64,000 bases of DNA. Origin: Heliopora coerulea (taxonomy: Eukaryota > Cnidaria > Anthozoa > Scleralcyonacea > Helioporidae). The stretch's first letter is position 1; the number at the start of each line of letters is the position of its first letter. This document shows, piece by piece, positions 60,401-64,000 of this stretch. A model generated the notes under the pieces. That model saw only the letters and a list, made by a program, of their open reading frames with translations, did not search any database and had not been told where the DNA came from. Both the position numbers and the translations under genes were made by a program. The DNA lies in the NCBI GenBank assembly GCA_030142905.1, contig JASJOG010000035.1, forward strand, positions 434,001 through 498,000, written 5' to 3'.

Positions 60401-63192
60401 CTCATCAGTGCTATCCAAACATTCTTATTCGGTATATAACTGAAGTGGAAAACTGACTTTGAGGTGCACGATATTGTGTTAAGAGTAGTAATTATGATGA
60501 CATCAGTAGAAGAAAAACGCCTGAATTAACATTACCAGAATGCGCCTGATAATGATAAATTGTCTCTTTGGCATCCACGTATATCAGACTATTGTCTGGC
60601 TTTGAGCGGCCATATCCAGAGACCAGGTACGAGACTTTGTACGACCCTTGATATAAGATAGAACATTTTACAGAGCGAATTATCTTACGACAAAAAAATA
60701 AATATGCCTTACACAATTGAATGTACTGAGAAAAAAAAAATCATGGCTGTGCATTTAACTACAATGCTTTGCAAACTTAAAGAAGCTCGAATGACAACCG
60801 AAGAATTTGTGAAGTGTTGCCATGAATTGAAATGTTGGGGGGGGTTCTCAGTAAATTTAATTTTTTTGAACCCATATCTTGCTCTGTTTCAGCAACATGA
60901 TATGATCATCGCGTGCAAGGAATTATGGTTAAATGTACGATTCACCATCTTTTTCAGCTATGAAGTAAAAATTAACCTGTTTCTTACCTGGCAAAGTGAT
61001 TTCTCCTTGGCATTTAATGTAACCATAATATCCATTGTCATGTAAGAAGGTTCCAATTCTGTCATTTTGAAAATCAATTTGCTTTTAGAAAAATGGTGTG
61101 CGGGGCAGCTTAGTTTTGTACTTCGTACACACTAAAGCTTGAACGCTTTTAATTCTGTTTGATTTAGTAAATTTAAAACACCACAGAATCTTCGAAAATA
61201 GCGGAGATTCTAGTTAAATAACTTTAACTGGATTTTTTTCTGCAATGTCGTCACAACAATTACAAGCACTGTCGATTTCAATATGATTATTCTTAATTGG
61301 AATTTCGTTCAATCTTATCTGGCAATTATAATTTTTGCAAAAGGCAACTGTTAAGAATTACTCACGGCTCTTGAGTATCCTTGTCGTTTGTGTTACAATT
61401 AGCACCACCCAGATACACTCTAAAAATGTATACCATTGCTCCTGTCACAACAATTATCGGTCATTGTATAAGTATACAGGAAGACAGGTTCGAACGCAAA
61501 TATGCAGAAAGGCAGGTGGGAAGATAGGTGTATTTGTGCATATGTGCGTGAGCGTGTGTATCTATGGATGGAGCGGGATGGAATGGGATGGATGGATGGA
61601 TGGATGGATGGATGGATGGGTGGATGGATGGATGGATGGATGGATATGCATTTATGCGTTTATGTACACAACGCATTTCATTAAAAGCAAAACGTAAGTG
61701 AATTGTTTGGACGCATAACACAGTTCTTGCTATAACAAAAGAATATGAAGTTTCTTTGTATCTTATTTCTTTAGCAAGAGAATTTGATGTTTTTATATTT
61801 TAAAACAGTTTTAAGTATATTAAACTTGCAAAATTAATCGTTTTAAGTAATTTTATGACCATATTGTCTCGAACATATTTAGTTGTTTTCCAAAATATCA
61901 AAAATTCAGTTTGTTTTCACTTTCGCTGACAAATTTTCTTCCAGAAAATCTACTTTGGGTTCTTGAAATTTTTAAAGTACTTAGAGTACTCAAAACATCT
62001 ATTGTTGGTACTATTGTACTTTTTTGAAACTGATGTCCAAAAATCCCGCTTGTGTGCAACTTTTCTAACCTTTTCCTCTGGTCATTCTCATTAGTGAGCA
62101 ATCTGATCGTTACAGGTTTCATAAAGTAGTATCATGCGACCAAGTCCCTTGAAGGGTCCTTTAACTACATAATTTAGTTTATAAGTGATTGCAAATTCAA
62201 ATATACAAGCCTTGTGATTTCATTTCCCTCTGGTTCAAATGTATCTCCTGACCCATCTGACAGACGACCAATCTGACTTGTATAAACGTTGCCTGTGATT
62301 TCAAGAATCTGATCTGAATTAAAAGCAAAACAAATACAGCATTGTTTAAAAGTATTTTATTTCATAAGGTACTAAGTTTCTATGATAATGGAAACAAATA
62401 ACTGGTTCTCCGTATTATGACAACTGAATTGATAGAAATCTTTACGGAATTTTATTTGCCATCAAAAATTATATCCTCCAAAGACAGGCAAAAGACAGTC
62501 ACTGACGTTAATTTTAAATACGCATCTCCGAAAAGCATCTGATTGCTGTGTTCAGTGAACTGTAAGGGAAACATACCATTGCCAATTTTTATTGCATTTC
62601 GGGTCTCAAAATAATTATATATATACATCGTGCCTGTATCGAAGCTATGGTTAAAAAAATACGATGACGTTTTACCTGGTAAACCAGCTTGAAAATTTAT
62701 CCTAGTAATTGTCGGTGTCCTCCAGTTTCGACACTGTAATTAGAGTAGAAACAGAAGTAAATTTATGGGATGTTTTAATGATTTAATCAAGATAATGCGA
62801 GTAAGATAAATATATTATTGTAAGGTTCGATTGTTTCGGCAGTCCAATGACTTCTCGGAGAATTGTAATTTCAATGTTCTGGAATATTGTTAGTTACCTG
62901 AAAATTAGGAGTCTATAATGTTTGAAATATCTTATTCTGTGCTCACCAGATTGCTTTATAAAAACTATCCCACAAATGACCCATAATATATATCGGAGTG
63001 AATTGCTACCTTCTCCCTATCTTCTACTTGCTCTATTATCTATTTACGAGCATAAAGACATCAAATTAGCATTTTACCCTGAACTTGCATCTTGACCAGC
63101 AGTACGTACGCGCTTTGTCGTTTCCAAGAGGCTGACCATCTACCGTAATTTTCAATTCGTATAGGTCGTTTTCATGTCCTTTGGGTGGAACC
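26487..63192 (-). CDS. giant fibrocystin-L (PKHD1L1)-cadherin-SEA transmembrane protein, 5' end off window
   Basis: I joined 38 exons, right to left, from 63078-63192 to 26487-26960, with every junction phase matched; they total 20,887 nt and about 6,961 residues with no internal stop. Visible order: IPT x2, PA14, IPT x4, cupredoxin-like, IPT x7, G8 + beta-helix, G8 + beta-helix, conserved PKHD1L1 C-terminal ectodomain, four copies of a beta domain, 19 cadherin repeats, SEA, one transmembrane helix, Ser-rich tail. Vertebrate PKHD1L1 (about 4,240 residues, hair-cell stereocilia surface coat) has the first part but no cadherin block. The signal peptide and first exons lie beyond position 63192. 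Exon structure is from splice consensus plus frame; the last exon's end is uncertain. The gene model could still be two adjacent genes, but the in-frame junction argues against it. Confidence 0.85.
27850..27939. repeat. 45-bp direct tandem duplication in the intron between SEA and TM exons
   Basis: Two adjacent 45-bp copies begin GCATGACAAAAGTATA and differ at a few bases. It lies in the 1.26 kb intron 27420-28677. No function suggested. Confidence 0.8.
28678..29186 (-). CDS. giant gene: end of cadherin 19 and SEA domain
   Basis: Exon of 509 bp (residues ~6540-6709). The first ~45 residues finish cadherin repeat 19. The rest fits a SEA domain: [27 protein letters not shown], then [12 protein letters not shown] and a helix with [12 protein letters not shown]. 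The G-S-V core sits where SEA domains of mucins and adhesion receptors self-cleave between Gly and Ser. It is the last ectodomain before the membrane. Assignment is by pattern, not search. Confidence 0.75.
29690..35239 (-). CDS. giant gene: 5.55 kb exon with cadherin repeats 2-19
   Basis: One uninterrupted symmetric phase 1-1 exon (residues ~4690-6540) encodes the end of repeat 2, repeats 3-18 complete and most of repeat 19, each about 109 residues. Each repeat has a D-x-D or N-D-S-D loop and LDRE or LDLE motif. Canonical DxNDN linkers end repeats 3, 5, 9, 11 and 15; the even repeats end in VNEF or VNEY instead. Two copies of a six-repeat block (32722-34645, then 30757-32680) are nearly identical. 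Cadherin repeats mediate calcium-dependent adhesion. Plus-strand open frames here are antisense shadows. Confidence 0.93.
30757..34645. repeat. tandem 1,965-bp duplication inside the cadherin exon
   Basis: Segment 30757-32680 recurs at 32722-34645, offset exactly 1,965 bp (655 codons, six cadherin repeats). By eye I found about eight substitutions in 1,924 bp, with no indels, so the frame is kept. Outside these limits the two sequences drop to the ordinary similarity between non-adjacent repeats. Differences cluster at the right-hand end. Confidence 0.92.
35428..35530. mobile_element. MITE-like copy, TTAACTCTTTC ends
   Basis: A 103-bp segment with inverted ends (ATTAACTCTTTC and GAAAGAGTTAAT) in a giant-gene intron. 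The interior has AGTAAAATCGTCTGGCGTTA followed by GCCAGAGTAAA, which is itself partly palindromic. A second copy lies at 42399-42499. Confidence 0.7.
35918..36473 (-). CDS. giant gene: cadherin repeats 1 and 2 (junction exon)
   Basis: Exon of 556 bp (residues ~4505-4690). It begins [20 protein letters not shown]: the first residues finish the fourth upstream beta domain and the rest open cadherin repeat 1, so the fusion point lies inside this exon. Repeat 1 ends in canonical DVNDNPPV; repeat 2 begins [11 protein letters not shown] and continues in the next exon. Calcium motifs ATDQD and ATDLD are present. Confidence 0.88.
36617..38031 (-). CDS. giant gene: four tandem copies of the PKHD1L1 C-terminal beta domain
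   Basis: A 1.4 kb exon (residues ~4033-4504) holding four repeats of about 110 residues. Each starts with a hydrophobic strand ([40 protein letters not shown]), then P-x-V-E-V-R-D, W-x-x, F-x-D/N-L and [12 protein letters not shown] strands. Vertebrate PKHD1L1 has one such segment just before its membrane anchor, so this is a local expansion. It ends EITSNYGHK in phase 0, joining a cadherin exon across a 143-bp intron. Confidence 0.8.
38167..40933 (-). CDS. giant gene: conserved C-terminal PKHD1L1 ectodomain
   Basis: Exons 40779-40933, 40125-40358, 39313-39552, 38996-39201, 38566-38848, 38167-38388 (residues ~3586-4033). Strong family motifs: [68 protein letters not shown]. The 38566 exon encodes an alpha/beta segment with RRRRSAEE, a convertase-type site (arginines at 38705-38716); vertebrate PKHD1L1 also has a basic LRRKRS there. 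The acceptor at 40359-40360 is placed upstream of a tempting nearer AG because only it restores GNYRIPK. Confidence 0.87.
41178..41340. mobile_element. foldback SINE-like segment in giant-gene intron
   Basis: Left and right parts are inverted: ACATTTTCTGAGCCCCAG faces CTGAGGCTCAGAAAACAT, with GACGTCCA further out on both sides. The centre has GGTTCAGTCCCAG, resembling a tRNA B box. Probably a tRNA-derived element with inverted flanks, similar in design to the one at 58914. Confidence 0.45.
42004..44544 (-). CDS. giant gene: second parallel beta-helix (PbH1) exons
   Basis: Exons 44222-44544, 43062-43493 and 42004-42286 (residues ~3240-3586). Repeats such as [39 protein letters not shown] and [12 protein letters not shown] are right-handed beta-helix rungs. 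The middle exon has a Trp/His-rich segment and ends RAFRSPSG; the third starts [10 protein letters not shown]. All track vertebrate PKHD1L1. The intron 42287-43061 and the intron 43494-44221 contain no exon. Confidence 0.88.
42399..42499. mobile_element. MITE-like copy, TTAACCC ends (same family as 35428)
   Basis: This 101-bp copy has ends TTAACCCTTTCC and GGAACGGGTTAA and shares the interior AGTAAAATCGTCTGGCGTTA with the copy at 35428-35530. A possible decayed third copy lies at about 6648-6760 in TMF1 intron 1 with GGTGTTAGTCAGAGGAAAA. All sit in introns. Confidence 0.7.
44619..45574 (-). CDS. giant gene: second G8 domain
   Basis: Exon of 956 bp (residues ~2921-3240), beginning [20 protein letters not shown]. 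It holds the second G8 module: [27 protein letters not shown], and later [20 protein letters not shown] and [13 protein letters not shown]. It continues into the helix with [15 protein letters not shown] and FGCRVIVG. Order and spacing match the second G8 of PKHD1L1. Confidence 0.9.
45837..46408 (-). CDS. giant gene: linker between the two G8 modules
   Basis: Exon of 572 bp (residues ~2731-2921). It has no named domain but carries [20 protein letters not shown] and [11 protein letters not shown], aligned in order with the inter-G8 segment of PKHD1L1. The start (phase 1) and end (phase 0) fit both neighbours. Confidence 0.82.
46549..48366 (-). CDS. giant gene: first G8 domain and parallel beta-helix
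   Basis: A 1.8 kb exon (residues ~2125-2731). It starts with [16 protein letters not shown] and [11 protein letters not shown], typical of G8 (eight conserved glycines, also in CEMIP/TMEM2). The beta-helix part has [38 protein letters not shown] and ITPASY-like rungs. It closes with DLDGSLTG, the Asp-x-Asp-Gly-Ser motif repeated near 40850. CEMIP and TMEM2 share this fold and act in hyaluronan turnover; whether PKHD1L1 binds a polysaccharide is not established here. Confidence 0.9.
48852..50960 (-). CDS. giant gene: IPT 7-13 array in one exon
   Basis: A single 2.1 kb exon (residues ~1422-2125) encodes seven IPT/TIG domains in tandem. Landmarks in order: [118 protein letters not shown] and [20 protein letters not shown]. 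It ends with [18 protein letters not shown], the linker that leads into the first G8 domain in PKHD1L1. IPT domains are immunoglobulin-like folds used for protein contacts. Confidence 0.9.
51518..52058 (-). CDS. giant gene: cupredoxin-like domain exons
   Basis: Exons 51994-52058 and 51518-51776 (residues ~1314-1422). The pattern [20 protein letters not shown], then SGSFLHYF and GTYYFSSGF, is the plastocyanin-like beta sandwich that vertebrate PKHD1L1 has at the same place. The Cys expected in the YYxCxxH copper motif is Ser here, so copper binding is probably lost. Placement between IPT 6 and IPT 7 is as in PKHD1L1. Confidence 0.8.
52425..53315 (-). CDS. giant gene: IPT 4-6 exon with basic cleavage-type site
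   Basis: One 891-bp exon (residues ~1017-1314). It encodes three IPT/TIG domains, recognisable from [41 protein letters not shown] and [20 protein letters not shown], each followed by a Cys in the typical place. Near its start SKRRRRSL (arginines at 53221-53232) fits a furin/proprotein convertase site. It ends phase 1, directly before the cupredoxin-like exons. Confidence 0.88.
53521..57497 (-). CDS. giant gene: conserved PKHD1L1 middle ectodomain and IPT 3
   Basis: Exons 56993-57497, 56354-56544, 55956-56241, 55217-55501, 54359-54642, 53521-53761 (residues ~420-1017). No named domain covers the first five, but they follow vertebrate PKHD1L1 step by step, for example [22 protein letters not shown] and LRMPAKEPQ. 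The last exon has [20 protein letters not shown] and a G-x-G-F core: the third visible IPT domain. All junctions keep frame. Confidence 0.82.
57688..58777 (-). CDS. giant gene: PA14 domain exons
   Basis: Exons 58494-58777 and 57688-57942 (residues ~240-419). The first has [21 protein letters not shown] followed by [11 protein letters not shown], the central strand pattern of PA14, a beta-barrel carbohydrate-binding fold. The second continues with [21 protein letters not shown], the usual late PA14 segment. Position between the second and third IPT matches PKHD1L1. The ligand is unknown; no catalytic residues are expected. Confidence 0.85.
58914..59086 (-). mobile_element. foldback element enclosing a tRNA-like core
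   Basis: Arms of about 50 bp (58914-58963 and 59037-59086) are inverted copies starting AGATGATCGATGAACGTTTG. Between them, on the minus strand, lies a tRNA-like core with A box GCTCAATGGTTAGAGCGTC and B box GGGTTTGATCCC. This is an unusual SINE nested in, or flanked by, inverted repeats. It is in the intron upstream of the PA14 exon. Confidence 0.65.
59954..63192 (-). CDS. giant gene, first visible exons: IPT/TIG 1-2
   Basis: Eight exons: 63078-63192, 62676-62733, 62211-62313, 61366-61419, 60988-61058, 60536-60646, 60169-60279, 59954-60049 (residues 1-240 of the visible part). Exon 62676-62733 carries RTPTITRI, opening the first visible IPT domain. Exon 60169-60279 carries [20 protein letters not shown], a textbook IPT start, matching the second IPT before PA14 in PKHD1L1. 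The intron after 62211 has a GC donor. Exon 60646 was placed by frame: a nearer-looking acceptor further upstream would break the phase. The smallest exons are the least certain. Confidence 0.75.
61564..61646 (+). repeat. GGAT tetranucleotide microsatellite
   Basis: About 80 bp of GGAT units with a few interruptions, in the giant-gene intron 61420-62210. Reading frames in it on both strands are repeat translations and not genes. Confidence 0.9.
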
Positions 63193-64000
63193 CTGAATTA
63201 GATGTGGAATAATGGTGAAATTAGCTAAAACTGGTAAGTCTCTTTATATCGCCTTTTCCAGGTTAATTACTTATGCCAAATTCCCCTGGAAGGACAGAAT
63301 TAGCTGCTTTGTACTTCGATCACCAACCGCATAATAAATTGAGACTATTATTGCCCAGCGGTTTCTTCACATGGTAATTTTGAGGCCATTTCCAACATAA
63401 CGTGGGGACATTGCACCATTATGACTTTGTCGTTCGGCCATCGTTGCAATGCTGTCGTCAGCCTTAAAAATAATAATGGCGTTCGCACGACTAAAGTGAG
63501 GATTTAAACGAATAACTAAACGTCGATTAACGTGCGAGCCTTTAGTCCAAGAAATGTTTGTCTTCAGAAGGAACCATATTGAGTAAAATATGCGTAAACA
63601 TAATTAAACTATGGAGAATTTTCAAAAATTTTCCACGTCCTATTTTACCACGCGTTGTCACTAGGAGAAAGTATGGTTGGAGTTCCACCAAGTTGTGAAC
63701 CAAATTAAGTGCGGTGAGGCTGTTGCGTTGGAAAAAGCTGGAATCAAGAAGTGTTTGAAGTCCATGTTACAACATGCAATGATTTTTACAATTTCTCTCG
63801 CAATGGCTGAATTTAGTTGCGCTTTTTATGAGACGGGGATGTTACACTCGGCAATGTTTCATGTAACGTCTCTCGAAAAGGTAACCAAATGGTACAAGTA
63901 TGATTTACAAGGCGTGATGGTATTGACCAATCACTAACCAAAGAGTATAAGTATTGCTTACAAGGCGTGTTGGTATTGGCCGATTACACATGTTGCAAAA
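63193..64000. other. right edge, upstream intron of the giant gene
   Basis: No exon matching the missing N-terminal part of fibrocystin-L could be found here. A direct repeat of about 43 bp (63892-63934 and 63945-63987, both around TTACAAGGCGTG) is present. The giant gene's first exons and promoter therefore lie beyond this edge. An open frame at 63677-63937 has no ATG start and no recognisable similarity. Confidence 0.5.

Noticed and set aside
60647..60684. Longer version of the exon at 60536-60646 using the acceptor near 60684
   Set aside because: That acceptor gives the wrong phase after the exon ending at 60988, whereas the acceptor at 60647-60648 keeps frame and matches the PKHD1L1 pattern.
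61461..61721. Open frames across the GGAT microsatellite
   Set aside because: The peptides are translations of the tetranucleotide repeat.
63677..63937. 86-codon plus-strand open frame at the right edge
   Set aside because: It starts at TTG, not ATG, has no recognisable domain or splice partner, and its 3' part overlaps a local direct repeat.

Overview
This is a stretch of animal nuclear genome: AT-rich, intron-dense, with GT-AG introns and many small foldback and SINE-like repeats. Its proteins look like anthozoan cnidarian (probably stony coral) versions of deeply conserved metazoan genes. That taxonomic placement is an inference from gene content and repeat style; no species can be named from the sequence.

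Three protein genes account for most of the window. (1) Positions 7-7244, minus strand: 19 exons of a TMF1 golgin (TATA-element modulatory factor 1), whose C-terminal exons lie beyond the left edge. (2) Positions 8151-21817, plus strand: a 23-exon FOXRED2/ERFAD flavoprotein, divergent from TMF1 across a 0.9 kb shared upstream region holding a perfect CRE octamer. (3) Positions 26487-63192, minus strand: one giant gene whose start lies beyond the right edge. I joined 38 exons (20,887 nt) that keep one open frame and encode about 6,960 residues.

The giant gene is the main discovery. Its first ~4,500 visible residues follow the order of fibrocystin-L (PKHD1L1): IPT/TIG domains, PA14, more IPT, a cupredoxin-like fold, seven IPT domains, two G8/parallel beta-helix modules and the conserved C-terminal ectodomain. 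Where vertebrate PKHD1L1 soon reaches its membrane anchor, this protein continues through a fourfold-repeated domain, 19 cadherin repeats, a SEA domain with a G-SV cleavage-type motif, a transmembrane helix and a ~250-residue Ser-rich tail. Within the 5.55 kb cadherin exon, a six-repeat block of 1,965 bp is tandemly duplicated at about 99.6% identity.

The rest is non-coding. The 21818-26486 intergenic stretch holds an orphan terminal-exon candidate, a triplicated short repeat, a promoter-like segment with a hairpin, and a long foldback element. Introns of FOXRED2 hold several foldback elements, tRNA-like SINE pieces, a GTG-rich minisatellite and a pyrimidine tract. A small MITE-like family with TTAAC-type ends recurs at 35428 and 42399, possibly with a decayed relative near 6648.

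Functionally, TMF1 (Golgi tethering) and FOXRED2 (ER-associated degradation) are both secretory-pathway genes sharing an upstream region. The giant gene encodes a cell-surface protein that would itself be a heavy load for that pathway, but no regulatory link between them is shown here.
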